A stretch of 64,000 nt of DNA from Anaerolineaceae bacterium oral taxon 439 (GTDB lineage: Bacteria; Chloroflexota; Anaerolineae; Anaerolineales; Anaerolineaceae). This document shows positions 17,266-26,242 of this stretch, piece after piece. The stretch covers positions 558,001-622,000 of the forward strand of contig CP017039.1 in NCBI GenBank assembly GCA_001717545.1. Direction: 5' to 3'. Within the stretch, counting starts at the first letter, position 1; each line of letters begins with the position of its first letter. The translations under genes and the position numbers were made by a program. The notes beneath the pieces are model-generated. The model saw only the letters and a program-made list of their open reading frames with translations. It searched no databases and was not told where the DNA came from.

Positions 17266-17811
17266 ATGACGGAAAACTTTGATTCACCCGATAACCTCAG
17301 CGTGACCGCGGATATGACCTGCTACAGGCATCCCGACCGGGTCACCGCGTTGCGCTGCCATTCGTGCCTGAACCCGATCTGTCCGGATTGCGCGCGGACG
17401 TCGCCGACCGGGTATATCTGCCCGGATTGTCTTGAGCGGGGGCGGAAGCGTTTTGAAACGACGCAGGGGCGGGACTATCCGATCGCGGGCGTGGTCTCGT
17501 TCGTTTTGGGCCTGGTCGGCTATTGGCTGATGGCGCAGCTTCCCTTCGGCGGTATCTGGATTTCGTTGATCGGCGGATGGTTGGTCGGGATGGCGATTGC
17601 GAAAGTCGTCCGTGTCGTAACTGAGAAGCGGCGGTCGCCGAAGCTGGTTTGGACGATTGTGGGGAGCGCCGGGCTCGGCGCGCTGATTTTCGCACTGCCG
17701 GGAATCTGGGTCGGGGGCTGGTACGGAGCGATTCAATTGGTGCTGTTTATCGCGGCGGCGGGGCGGGCGATTGCGCTCGGGTACGGAATCGGGCTGCGGA
17801 TTAGAAAGTAA
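17266..17811 (+). CDS. B-box zinc-finger membrane protein
   Basis: 181 residues. The N-terminal part carries a B-box-type zinc-binding site: CYRHPDR, CHSCLNPICPDC and CPDC (~19-60). The rest is hydrophobic with four probable transmembrane helices, including VVSFVLGLVGYWLMA and LIGGWLVGMAIAKVV. Proteins of this architecture are common in Chloroflexota and related to rhomboid-adjacent or TM2-like proteins, but no function is established. It stands between nadK and recN, all on one strand. Confidence 0.75.
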   Translation: MTENFDSPDNLSVTADMTCYRHPDRVTALRCHSCLNPICPDCARTSPTGYICPDCLERGRKRFETTQGRDYPIAGVVSFVLGLVGYWLMAQLPFGGIWISLIGGWLVGMAIAKVVRVVTEKRRSPKLVWTIVGSAGLGALIFALPGIWVGGWYGAIQLVLFIAAAGRAIALGYGIGLRIRK

Positions 17812-17881
17812 GAACGGGTTTTCCGGGTAGCCTTCGGGCTGGGAATTTTCGGGGAACCTGGAGAAGAAGGCGGATACAGAC

Positions 17882-19618
17882 GTGTTAAAGAGATTGACGA
17901 TCCGGAATTTCGCGCTGATATCGTCGTTGGACGTATCGTTCTGCGATGGATTGAACGTACTGACCGGCGAGACCGGGGCGGGAAAATCGATCGTTCTGGA
18001 CGCGCTGTCGGCGGTGCTTGGCGGAAAGGCCGACGCTGAAATGATCCGCGTCGGAGAGAACCGCGCGGTTATCGAAGCGACGTTTCAATATACGCCGATC
18101 CGCGCCGCGATGAACGACTATCTCGACGCGGGCGATTTGCTGGACGAGCCGGAGGACGACGAAATCGTCCTGAGCCGCGAGATTCGGACGACCGGGAGGA
18201 GCAGCGCGCGGGTTAACGGGCGCGCGGTCACGCAGGCAATTTTACGCGAGATCGGCGGCTTCCTCGTCGATATCCACGGCCAGTCGGATCATCTATCGCT
18301 CCTGAACCCGGGGGCGCATCTGGCGCTGATCGATCGTTTCGCGGATAACGCGCAGTCGCTCAGCGATTACCGCGCGCAGCTTAAAGCTTATCGTGAAGCG
18401 CAGTCCGAGCTTCAGGCGCTCGCGGGGAGCGACGCGGAAAAGGAGCGCCGCCGCGAGATGATCCTCTATCAGCTCGACGAAATCGACGGCGCGAAGCTGA
18501 AGCGCGGGGAAGAAGAGCCGCTGACGCTCGAACGGGACCGGATCGGAAACGCCGAAACGCTGAATCGCTATCTTTCAAAAGGCTTTGACCTGTTAGAGGG
18601 GCGCGGCGAACGCCAGCCGGGAGTCGTCGACCAGCTGAACGCGCTTCAGGGCTGTCTGGATCGGATCGCGCGGCTGGACGCGGACCGGGGCGAATGGACC
18701 GAGATCGTTCTGAACCTGCTCGACGAGAGCGCGAACCTGCTCGACGCGTTCCGCGCTTACCGCGAGGAAATCGATTATGATCCGAACCGGCTGACGGAGG
18801 TTGAAGACAGGCTCCACCTGATCCATAGTCTGGAACGGAAGTACGGCGCGACGATCGACGACGTTTTAGCGTTCGCGGAGCGGATCCGCGCGGAGCTGGA
18901 GACGATCGAAAACGCCGATGAGCGGATTCGCGTTCTCGCGGCCGAGGCGGTGAAACGGAAGGAAGCGCTTTCCGGAATCGCGGAACGCCTTTCGCTTCGG
19001 CGGCGTGAGGTCGCCGGGCGAATCGCGGAGCGGGTCGAGGCGGAACTGGCGGATTTATCGATGGGGACCGCGACGTTCGAAATCAGCATGAAGCTGGAGG
19101 AGGACGCGGACGGGCTCCGGTTCTCGGACGGGCGCGCCTACGCGTTCAATTCGTCCGGAAGCGACCGGGCGGAATTCATGATCGCGCCGAATCGCGGCGA
19201 AGGCGTTAAACCGCTGGTGAAGATCGCTTCCGGCGGCGAAACCTCGCGCCTGATGCTGGCGCTGAAGAATACGCTCGCGGAGGCGGACGAGATCCCGACG
19301 ATGGTCTTCGACGAAATCGACACGGGGATCAGCGGGCGCGTCGGGGCTGCGGTCGGCGAGAAGCTTTGGCGCTTGTCAAGGAATCATCAGGTCATTTGTG
19401 TGACGCACCTGCCGCAGCTGGCCGCGTTCCGCGACGCGCATTTCAGCGTTACCAAGATCGTTCTGAACGACCGGACGGAAACCGGGCTCCGGCTCCTGAA
19501 CGAGGAGGAATCGGCGCGCGAAATCGCGATGGTTCTCGGCGGCGCTGGTGCTGAAAATCTTCAGGCGGCAAAGGCGATGATCGCGGAAGCCGAGAGGACG
19601 AAACGGAAAAATGGATGA
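17882..19618 (+). CDS. recN: DNA repair protein RecN
   Basis: 578 residues from a GTG start. SMC-like ATPase: Walker A GETGAGKSIVLDAL (~30-43), a long coiled-coil middle, the ABC signature region KIASGGETSRLMLALK (~445-460), and Walker B TMVFDEIDTGISG (~475). NHQVICVTHLPQLAAF supplies the H-loop. It acts in double-strand-break repair. The reading frame overlaps the first codons of a possible upstream start of the next gene. No truncation is seen. Confidence 0.97.
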   Translation: MLKRLTIRNFALISSLDVSFCDGLNVLTGETGAGKSIVLDALSAVLGGKADAEMIRVGENRAVIEATFQYTPIRAAMNDYLDAGDLLDEPEDDEIVLSREIRTTGRSSARVNGRAVTQAILREIGGFLVDIHGQSDHLSLLNPGAHLALIDRFADNAQSLSDYRAQLKAYREAQSELQALAGSDAEKERRREMILYQLDEIDGAKLKRGEEEPLTLERDRIGNAETLNRYLSKGFDLLEGRGERQPGVVDQLNALQGCLDRIARLDADRGEWTEIVLNLLDESANLLDAFRAYREEIDYDPNRLTEVEDRLHLIHSLERKYGATIDDVLAFAERIRAELETIENADERIRVLAAEAVKRKEALSGIAERLSLRRREVAGRIAERVEAELADLSMGTATFEISMKLEEDADGLRFSDGRAYAFNSSGSDRAEFMIAPNRGEGVKPLVKIASGGETSRLMLALKNTLAEADEIPTMVFDEIDTGISGRVGAAVGEKLWRLSRNHQVICVTHLPQLAAFRDAHFSVTKIVLNDRTETGLRLLNEEESAREIAMVLGGAGAENLQAAKAMIAEAERTKRKNG

Positions 19619-19624
19619 TATAAT
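19619..19624 (+). promoter_or_regulatory. -10 element of a leaderless LysM-protein mRNA
   Basis: TATAAT directly after the recN stop, ending 7 bases before the ATG at 19632. No ribosome-binding site precedes that ATG, so the mRNA is predicted to begin at the start codon. Confidence 0.55.
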
Positions 19625-19631
19625 TTATACG

Positions 19632-20417
19632 ATGAAGAAATTTCCAGCTTTCCCAAATTTCATCCCGCTGCTTTTGGCGCTGACGCTGCTTTTCGCCGCC
19701 GTGCCGACGGCTCTCGGGCAGGCGCTCGTTTCTCCCACGCCGGATTTTGACGGCAATATTTATTACATGGTTCAGGGGAACGATACCTGTTTGAGTATTT
19801 CGTTAAAAATGGGGGTCGAAATCGAAACATTGCGGCAGCTGAACGATCTGGATATCGACTGCTCGCTGATCGCGGATACGCGGCTCTTATTGGGGCGGGT
19901 ATTGACGGCGACGCCAACGTCGGGGCCGACGCCGACGCCGACGCCCGTCTTACCGACGCCGACGCCCTACGATGGGAACGCCTCCGTCTGTATTTACCTG
20001 TTCGACGACTTAAACGGGAATTCGACGGTTCAGGGCGGTGAAAACGGAATCGCGGGCGGCGCGGTCAGCGTAACCAAGCGCGACGGTGTTGAGAATTTTA
20101 CCGGCCTGACAACCGGGATTGAAGATCTCTGTTTCCCGGAGGTTCCGGAGGGAAGATACGTTATCAGCATCGCTCTCCCGAACGAATATAATCCGACGAC
20201 GGCGATGAATTACGAGATGGAAATTAACGCCGGCGACCGGGTCCAGGTTAACTTCGGCGCGCAGAAGCAAGCCGTCCTGGAGCAGAAGCTTCAAAGCGAA
20301 GCTCAGCAGGCGATTACCGAAACGCGTTCCCCGCTTTTAGGGATTATCGGCGGCGGATTGATCGCGTTGGCGATCGGCGTGGCGGTTCTTTACGGGGTTA
20401 TTTCCCGGAGAGATTAG
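19632..20417 (+). CDS. secreted LysM-domain protein with SdrD-like B domain and C-terminal anchor
   Basis: 261 residues. Signal peptide MKKFPAFPNFIPLLLALTLL ending in GQA, then a LysM domain (~38-85: YMVQGNDTCLSISLKMGVEI) for peptidoglycan binding. A TPTPTPVLPTPTP linker follows. A prealbumin/SdrD-B-like beta-sandwich comes next (ASVCIYLFDDLNGNSTVQGG, GRYVISIALP). The protein ends with a transmembrane helix (LLGIIGGGLIALAIGVAVL) and a basic tail. It is probably an envelope protein. I choose ATG 19632 because the signal peptide begins there and a TATAAT sits 7 bases upstream. Confidence 0.82.
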   Translation: MKKFPAFPNFIPLLLALTLLFAAVPTALGQALVSPTPDFDGNIYYMVQGNDTCLSISLKMGVEIETLRQLNDLDIDCSLIADTRLLLGRVLTATPTSGPTPTPTPVLPTPTPYDGNASVCIYLFDDLNGNSTVQGGENGIAGGAVSVTKRDGVENFTGLTTGIEDLCFPEVPEGRYVISIALPNEYNPTTAMNYEMEINAGDRVQVNFGAQKQAVLEQKLQSEAQQAITETRSPLLGIIGGGLIALAIGVAVLYGVISRRD

Positions 20418-20461
20418 ACCTCGCCTTCTTTAGAATTGATGAACCCCGTAAGGAATTTGAA

Positions 20462-21418
20462 TTGCCTTTTGTTCGTCTTGCCGTTCCCTTCGATGCGTTT
20501 TTTTTCCTCCGACCTGAAACGAAAACGGATCTTTTTTTTAACCCGGAACGTTTTACCGGGGTTCGTACGTCTTTAATTACGAAGGGCGTTCTTGCTTTGA
20601 ATCTGGAGCCGGACCGGCTGACGACAGTTCTGAAAAACGAGCGCGTCTGGACGCGGGCGGCGCTCCGGATCCGGTTCGATCCGGAAAAGAAGGCGGCGTG
20701 GATCGATTCGCTGTACCGCGCCGAGGGAGCGACAGCTGCGGATTGGGAGGCGTTGATCGACGACGCGGCGGTTCGAGCTGGCGAAGCAGGGATGTTCAGC
20801 TGCGCCGTGACGCTCGACGACGGGAGCGAACCGGTCGAATCGTTTCTTCGCGCGGGGTTTATCCGCCGGCGGCGGCAGTCCGTTTACGTCGGGCCCGCGG
20901 CCAGCCTTCCGGCGGCGGACGTCCGCTGTTATCGCTGGATCCCGGTCAGCCGCTCCGTTCCTGACCCGTTTATCCGTTTTCGGAGCAGGGAGCTTAAGGA
21001 GAATCAGGCGGCCATTTTTGATTGTGGCCGGCGAAAATTTTACGGACTTCGCGAGGGGAATCGGGTTATCGGCTGCGCCGCGGCTGCGAAAGGATCGCAG
21101 TCGCTCTACCTGGAGCCCTGCCTGTCGGTCGCCGGTCCCGCGGAAGCGGCGGAGGCGCTTGCCGCGCTCGCGGAGCGCTGCGGCGCGGAAGAACGGACGC
21201 GGATCGCGGTCTGCGTTGACGAAACGCAGCGGCTGGTTGGGGGGTGTCTTAAAAACCGGTTTGAACTCGCGGCGGCGCAGGGAATTTACGTGAAATGCCT
21301 GACGCGGTCGGTACGGCATCGCGAACCCCGCCCCGTCGAATCCTTTCCGAACCTGAGCGTTGCGACGGTTCAAAAAGCAGAATCAAAACCGATAGAAACC
21401 TATGAGCCAGATTTTTGA
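20462..21418 (+). CDS. hypothetical protein, possibly GNAT-like
   Basis: 318 residues from a TTG with AAGGAA upstream. No family is recognised with certainty. The C-terminal half (KFYGLREGNRVIGCAAAAKG, then YLEPCLSVAGPAEAAEALAAL) has the strand-turn-strand and following helix seen in GNAT acyltransferases, but the acetyl-CoA loop is not convincing. It overlaps the next gene (Ycf45-like ATPase) by 17 bases, so the two are co-translated. Related proteins are often paired with that ATPase or tmk only by position. Confidence 0.6.
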   Translation: MPFVRLAVPFDAFFFLRPETKTDLFFNPERFTGVRTSLITKGVLALNLEPDRLTTVLKNERVWTRAALRIRFDPEKKAAWIDSLYRAEGATAADWEALIDDAAVRAGEAGMFSCAVTLDDGSEPVESFLRAGFIRRRRQSVYVGPAASLPAADVRCYRWIPVSRSVPDPFIRFRSRELKENQAAIFDCGRRKFYGLREGNRVIGCAAAAKGSQSLYLEPCLSVAGPAEAAEALAALAERCGAEERTRIAVCVDETQRLVGGCLKNRFELAAAQGIYVKCLTRSVRHREPRPVESFPNLSVATVQKAESKPIETYEPDF

Positions 21419-23153
21419 AAACCAGAATAATTCAGAAGATACCGGGCGGCTGTTGAAAATACTGCCGTCCGATTTAGCGGCGCGCGTCGAATCGTCCGGC
21501 GACCTTTCCGCGCTGACGGAGATCGTTTTAGACGTTGGTCGGGAGCCGTTGGCGCGATTTGGGGACCGGGAGGCGCCGCTGGCGGATACGGAGGCTGATT
21601 ATGACCTGATCGATCGGATCAGCGCCAACGTCGGCGAATTCGACCTCGATAATCGCGCCGGCATGATCCGCACGCTGCACCGTATTTCCGCGATCCGTAA
21701 CCGTAAGGGACGGATTATCGGGCTGACGATCCGGATCGGGCGCGCGATATTCGGAACGGCCGAGATTCTTCGCGACCTGATCGACGCGAACCGGTCGATC
21801 CTGATCCTGGGGAAGCCGGGGATCGGGAAGACGACGATTTTACGCGAGGCGGCGCGGATTCTTTCCGAACGGAAGCGCGTCGTTATCGTCGATACCTCGA
21901 ACGAGATCGGCGGCGACGGGGACATCCCGCACCCGGCGATCGGACGTTCTCGGCGGCTCCAGGTCGCGAAGCCGGCTCTCCAGCATGAGGTCATGATCGA
22001 GGCGGTCGAGAACCATAATCCGGAAGTGATCGTTATTGACGAGATTGGCCGTGAAATCGAGGCTCAGGCGGCGCGGACGATTGCTGAGCGCGGCGTTCAG
22101 CTCATCGGGACGGCGCATGGTCAGACGATCAATAATCTGCTGATGAACCCGACGCTGTCCGACCTGATCGGCGGGATCGAGTCGGTAACCCTCTCCGACG
22201 AAGAGGCGAAGCGCAGGGGAACGCAGAAGACGGTTCTCGAACGGCGTTCGCCGCCGACGTTTAATACGCTCGTCGAAATCGTTGCCCGCAACCATATGGT
22301 CGTGTACGCGGATATCGCGGCGGCGGTCGACGCGCTCGTCCGCGGCGTCGCGCTTCAGCCGGAAGCGCGCCAGCTCGACGAGCGCGGTCAGATCGTTCGG
22401 TCGAAAGCGGCCGCGCCGGTTCTCGAAAGCCGGTCCGGCGTTCTCCAACCGGGCGGTTCGGAAAAGAACGGCGCCGTCAACCGAAATACCGTCAACCGCA
22501 ATATTTATCAGATCAGCGGGCATACGCGCCGCGACCGCGCCTGGGACGGGGCGCGTTCCTCCCGGTTCACGGATCCGATTCTCCTGAGCCCGGAGCGCGA
22601 CGGTTTTCAGTGCGGTCCTGGCGCGCCGGCGGAGGCTGCGGCGGCCGGATCGGAAAACGGACGGAACGGACGGAGAGCGCGGAAAATCTTTTTGCATGGC
22701 GTCGCGCGTAACCGTTTCCAGCGCGCCTCGGAGCGGTTAGGCGTCCGGGCGCTGATTGCGAACCGGATCGAGGAAGCGGACGCGCTGATGACGCTGCGTC
22801 CGTATTATCGCGACCGGCAGTCGGTTATCGTCGACGCGGAGGAGCGCGGCGTTCCGGTTTACGTCCTGCGGTCGAATACGATAAACCAGATCGAATCCGG
22901 GCTTTCCTCGCTCTTTGAGGTCCCGATCCGGAAACGCGAGACGAACCGGGACCGCGCTGAGGACGAGACGGTTCAGGCGATCGAAACGATCCTGGCCGGG
23001 ACGATGGACTGGATCGACCTGCCGCCAGCGGACGCGCAGCTGCGCGCGCTGGAGCATGAGCTGATCGAGAAGCATGGGCTTTTCGCGCAGTCGATCGGGA
23101 AAGAGCCGAAGCGGTTTATCCGCGTTTATCGCCTGGAAACGGAAGAGGAATAA
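21402..23153 (+). CDS. Ycf45/SpoIIIAA-like AAA ATPase with C-terminal R3H nucleic-acid-binding domain
   Basis: 583 residues. Walker A is LILGKPGIGKTTILREAARI (~130-149), Walker B EVIVIDEIGRE (~207). The VIVDTSNEIGGDGDIPHPAIG and ERGVQLIGTAHGQ segments are typical of the SpoIIIAA/Ycf45 family. A low-complexity linker (~340-430) precedes a conserved C-terminal region that ends in an R3H-like motif (LRALEHELIEKHGLFAQSIG). It is probably a cytoplasmic ssDNA- or RNA-binding ATPase; the exact process is unknown. tmk starts 3 bases later. Confidence 0.85.
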   Translation: MSQIFENQNNSEDTGRLLKILPSDLAARVESSGDLSALTEIVLDVGREPLARFGDREAPLADTEADYDLIDRISANVGEFDLDNRAGMIRTLHRISAIRNRKGRIIGLTIRIGRAIFGTAEILRDLIDANRSILILGKPGIGKTTILREAARILSERKRVVIVDTSNEIGGDGDIPHPAIGRSRRLQVAKPALQHEVMIEAVENHNPEVIVIDEIGREIEAQAARTIAERGVQLIGTAHGQTINNLLMNPTLSDLIGGIESVTLSDEEAKRRGTQKTVLERRSPPTFNTLVEIVARNHMVVYADIAAAVDALVRGVALQPEARQLDERGQIVRSKAAAPVLESRSGVLQPGGSEKNGAVNRNTVNRNIYQISGHTRRDRAWDGARSSRFTDPILLSPERDGFQCGPGAPAEAAAAGSENGRNGRRARKIFLHGVARNRFQRASERLGVRALIANRIEEADALMTLRPYYRDRQSVIVDAEERGVPVYVLRSNTINQIESGLSSLFEVPIRKRETNRDRAEDETVQAIETILAGTMDWIDLPPADAQLRALEHELIEKHGLFAQSIGKEPKRFIRVYRLETEEE

Positions 23154-23156
23154 GGC

Positions 23157-23813
23157 ATGTTTATTACGTTCGAGGGTCCGGATGGGGCAGGGAAGACGAC
23201 GCAGCTCCGTCGGATCGAAAAGCTTTTCACGCGGTTGGGCGTTCCGCTGATGGTCACGCGCGAACCGGGCGGAACCGAGATCGGGGACCAGGTCCGCGAG
23301 GTGATCATGAACATGAGAAACCGCTCGATGCGCCCGCGGACGGAGATCCTGCTCTTTAACGCCGCACGGGCGCAGCTCGTCGAAGAATCGCTTCGTCCGG
23401 CGCTCGCGAACGGCGTCGTCGTTGTTTCCGACCGTTTTGCCGATTCGACGCTGGCTTATCAGGGATACGGCTATGAAGCGGATCTGGCGCCGCTGCGCGC
23501 GCTGCTCGCGTTCGCGACGGGCGGCCTGGTTCCGGACCTGACGCTGCTTTTTGACGTTCCTGCCGGAATCGGACTGCGCCGGCGAATCGACAATCATGAA
23601 GAATGGAACCGGCTTGACGATTACAACGTCCAATTTCATCGCCGTGTCCGCGAGGGATATCTGGCGTTGGCGGCGGCTGAACCCGACCGCTGGCTGGTGA
23701 TCGATGCGGCGGCTGGCATGGACGACGTGACGCGGGTGGTGATCGATTGCCTGGCCGACCGCGGCGTTTTGCCTCCGGGCGCGCGGGAGGTTCCGCTTGC
23801 GGAGATCGCTTGA
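23157..23813 (+). CDS. tmk: thymidylate kinase
   Basis: 218 residues. The P-loop is FEGPDGAGKTTQLRRIEKLF at the N-terminus, REPGGTEIGDQVRE is the dTMP-binding DRX-like region, and DRFADSTLAYQGYGY is the second signature. The LID part is RRRIDNHEEWNRLDDYNVQF. It phosphorylates dTMP to dTDP for DNA synthesis. The length is normal. It is co-transcribed with the upstream ATPase gene. Confidence 0.97.
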   Translation: MFITFEGPDGAGKTTQLRRIEKLFTRLGVPLMVTREPGGTEIGDQVREVIMNMRNRSMRPRTEILLFNAARAQLVEESLRPALANGVVVVSDRFADSTLAYQGYGYEADLAPLRALLAFATGGLVPDLTLLFDVPAGIGLRRRIDNHEEWNRLDDYNVQFHRRVREGYLALAAAEPDRWLVIDAAAGMDDVTRVVIDCLADRGVLPPGAREVPLAEIA

Positions 23814-23892
23814 ATTTTCTATTAAATTTTAAGATCAGATTGAGACGAAGTGCGATAGAATCGAATCAGTCAAGATGAAAGGTTTATATGCT

Positions 23893-25194
23893 ATGAAAAA
23901 ATATCGAATCTTGCCGTTGTTCAGCGCAGCGTTGGCGCTGGTTACCGTCGTTACAGGGGCTTTCGCTGAATCCTGGAAAGAGGCGGACGTCGCGCCGATC
24001 GGAAACGATCGAATGGAAGGGACGATTTTCGTGGGGATTCAGCCAAACGCCTCGATCGTCGAGCGTCTGGGCGAAATCAGCGACGCCGACTGGGCGATCG
24101 GTCCGGAGGACGCGCCGCTGACGATCCTGATGTACTCGGATTTTCAATGTCCATACTGTTCGTTAGCCGGGCTGGCGCTGCTGGAGTATCAGGCGGCGCA
24201 CGCGGACGAGGTCCGGTACGTCTATCGTCATTTCCCGCTTCCGTACCATGCGAAAGCGCCGGCCGCGGCGTACGCCGCCAACGCCGCCGGGAAACAGGAC
24301 GAAGCGCTGTTTTTTGAGGTTGAACATCTTCTCTACGAAGAACAGGCGGCCTGGGCACAGCTGGAGACGGACGAGGAATTCGAAGCCTGGATCAGGGAAA
24401 AGATTCAGGCGATCGATTCGATCGACTATGAACAGTGGGAAAAGGATTTCAATGATGAAACGATGCGGGCGGAGCTGGCGGCTGCGTTCGATGAAGCTTC
24501 GGCGACAGGCCTGATCGAAGGGACGCCGACGTTGTTTTTGAATATGAATTCGTTTAAGGGCGGCTGGGAAGCGGCGACGCTCGATAAATATTTATCGTAT
24601 TTTAAGCTTCAGCGCGAATTTTATACCGAGCTCCCGCCGATTGTAATCGACGCAGAGAAGGATTATCGGGCGGTCGTCGAAACGACGAAGGGAACGCTGA
24701 CGATCGATTTATTGGAAAGCGACGCTCCTGCGGCCGTGAATAATTTCGTTTTTCTGGCGAGCGAGGGCTGGTACGACGGGAATCCGTTTTATCGCGTCGA
24801 ACCGGGGTTTATCGCCGAGACCGGCGATAAGGCCGGAAGCGGGCTGGGGAACCCGGGGTACTATTTTGCCGGCGATGAGAACGACCTGCTGTATGGGGAA
24901 ATCGGGATGGTTGGAATGGTCAACGGCGGGGAAGACAAAAACGGATCGAAATTCTTCCTGAGCGACGATCTGACCGCTTATTACACGGGCAAGATTACGG
25001 CGCTGAACGAGTCGTCGAAGGAAGAAAACCGGATCAGCGAGGACCAGATTTCCATGGAAGTTGAAAAAGAGCTGGCGAAGCTCTCCGCTGCGTATCCGAT
25101 TTTCGGGCGCGTCGTCGAAGGCGCGGAGCTGATCCCGGAGCTGACGACCGACGATTCGATCGTTTCCGTACGAATTGAAGTAAAATCCGAATAG
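23893..25194 (+). CDS. secreted DsbA-like thioredoxin fused to cyclophilin-type peptidyl-prolyl isomerase
   Basis: 433 residues from ATG 23893, chosen because AAAGG lies 11 bases upstream and the signal peptide (MKKYRILPLFSAALALVTVV) starts there; an ATG at 23875 is possible. Residues ~75-240 form a DsbA/DSBA-oxidoreductase fold with the active site FQCPYCSLA and cis-Pro region EGTPTLFLN. Residues ~255-430 form a cyclophilin with TTKGTLTIDLLESDAPAAVN, NFVFLASEGWYDG and GEDKNGSKFF. Both domains fold extracytoplasmic proteins, by disulfide exchange and prolyl isomerisation. This fusion is uncommon to my knowledge. Confidence 0.88.
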   Translation: MKKYRILPLFSAALALVTVVTGAFAESWKEADVAPIGNDRMEGTIFVGIQPNASIVERLGEISDADWAIGPEDAPLTILMYSDFQCPYCSLAGLALLEYQAAHADEVRYVYRHFPLPYHAKAPAAAYAANAAGKQDEALFFEVEHLLYEEQAAWAQLETDEEFEAWIREKIQAIDSIDYEQWEKDFNDETMRAELAAAFDEASATGLIEGTPTLFLNMNSFKGGWEAATLDKYLSYFKLQREFYTELPPIVIDAEKDYRAVVETTKGTLTIDLLESDAPAAVNNFVFLASEGWYDGNPFYRVEPGFIAETGDKAGSGLGNPGYYFAGDENDLLYGEIGMVGMVNGGEDKNGSKFFLSDDLTAYYTGKITALNESSKEENRISEDQISMEVEKELAKLSAAYPIFGRVVEGAELIPELTTDDSIVSVRIEVKSE

Positions 25195-25206
25195 GTTTAT
25201 TATAAT

Positions 25207-25233
25207 AACCGATGGGGATCCTCCCCATCGGTT
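25207..25233. terminator. strong hairpin terminator after the DsbA-cyclophilin gene
   Basis: AACCGATGGGGA and TCCCCATCGGTT are perfect 12-bp reverse complements around a 3-base loop, 13 bases after the stop codon. The T-run on the plus strand is poor, so efficiency is uncertain. Confidence 0.65.
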
Positions 25234-25306
25234 TCAAAACCGCCGAAAGACTGAGCGCGGATTCTCGCGCGGATTTCTTTTCTTTCGGAACGGGACGGAG
25301 GATAGA

Positions 25307-26017
25307 TTGAATCGTGTAACGCTGTTCAGGATTGTCGAGAAATTATATCGGGCCTTAAGCCGGGTCACGGTCGAGAACGAGGATTTATTGCCCGCCGAAG
25401 GGCCGGTTCTGATCGTCATGAACCATATCAGTTTTTGGGATTTTCCGGCGCTGACGCTGCAGCGGCGGCGCGATGACTGGAACGTTTTTATCGCTTCGTC
25501 GTATAAGAATCATCCGGTCTTCAGTCGGATCGCGAATTCGGTCCAGCTGGTCTGGATCGATCGGGGAAAGGCCGATTTCACGGCCATTAAGCAGGCGTAC
25601 GGCTGGCTTCAAAACGGCGGCGCTTTTTCGCTCTCGCCGGAGGGGACCCGATCGCGTTCGAAAGCGCTGCTGCGGGCGAAGGAAGGCGTTGCGATGATCG
25701 CGCTGAAGGCGAGCGTCCCGATCGTTCCGGTCGGGATCGTCGGGTCGGATCGTATCTTCGCGGATCTTTTGAAGCTGCGCCGCGCGAAGGTCACGATGCG
25801 TTTCGGCCCGCCGGAGTCATATCCGCCGATCGATCCGGAACGCCGGAGCGAGTCGCTGCGCGAGATGACCGACGATATCATGTGCCGGATCGGCGCGCTG
25901 CTGCCTGACGCGATGCATGGGTTTTACGCGGGGAACCCTGCGATCGAACGAATTCGCGCGGAATGGCGCGGTCGCTATCCGGGTATGAGCCTTCCGGATT
26001 CGGATAGAACTGCCTGA
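25307..26017 (+). CDS. plsC: 1-acyl-sn-glycerol-3-phosphate acyltransferase
   Basis: 236 residues from a TTG with GGAGG 8 bases upstream. The acyltransferase motif I reads NHISFWDFPAL (H-x4-D), and motif III is LSPEGTRSRSKAL. VSVPIVPVGIVGSDRIF matches motif IV. It acylates lysophosphatidic acid to phosphatidic acid at the membrane. Adjacent genes do not clarify a more special role, so a lyso-lipid acyltransferase of the broader PlsC family remains possible. Confidence 0.9.
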   Translation: MNRVTLFRIVEKLYRALSRVTVENEDLLPAEGPVLIVMNHISFWDFPALTLQRRRDDWNVFIASSYKNHPVFSRIANSVQLVWIDRGKADFTAIKQAYGWLQNGGAFSLSPEGTRSRSKALLRAKEGVAMIALKASVPIVPVGIVGSDRIFADLLKLRRAKVTMRFGPPESYPPIDPERRSESLREMTDDIMCRIGALLPDAMHGFYAGNPAIERIRAEWRGRYPGMSLPDSDRTA

Positions 26018-26027
26018 TTAATGGTGT

Positions 26028-26033
26028 TATAAT
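26028..26033 (+). promoter_or_regulatory. -10 element of the rho leader transcript
   Basis: TATAAT ending 7 bases before an ATG at 26041, the same spacing as at 19619. Transcription is predicted to begin at this ATG and run through a 200-base leader into rho. Confidence 0.5.
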
Positions 26034-26040
26034 CTCGAAT

Positions 26041-26115
26041 ATGAAGTGTACTGAATCCGGCGTGACGAAGGCCCGAAACCGCCGAATTTCAGTAGAATCC
26101 GCATGGCGTACTTAA
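26041..26115 (+). CDS. possible leaderless 24-codon leader peptide upstream of rho
   Basis: An open frame MKCTESGVTKARNRRISVES... of 24 codons followed by TAA. It starts exactly where the transcript from the TATAAT at 26028 should begin. The content is rich in Arg and Ser. No homology is recognised, and the frame may be chance. If translated, it could link ribosome movement to folding of the downstream hairpin and so to rho expression. Confidence 0.35.
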   Translation: MKCTESGVTKARNRRISVESAWRT

Positions 26116-26156
26116 TTTAAACGATTATGAAAAAAGAAGCCGGCCCTGTGCGCCCG

Positions 26157-26198
26157 GATGAATTTCCAGGAGCGCCTGGTCGCTCCGCGTTCATCCGA
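26157..26198 (+). promoter_or_regulatory. structured hairpin in the rho mRNA leader
   Basis: CGGATGAA pairs with TTCATCCG (8 bp), and inside it GGAGCG pairs with CGCTCC around a CCTGGT loop. No T-run follows. It lies 45 bases before the rho start and may be a target of autoregulation. Rho autoregulates its leader in other bacteria; application here is inference. Confidence 0.5.
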
Positions 26199-26242
26199 TT
26201 CCGACGCTGCGAACGGGACAGGATGCGGGAGGAATCCACGAA

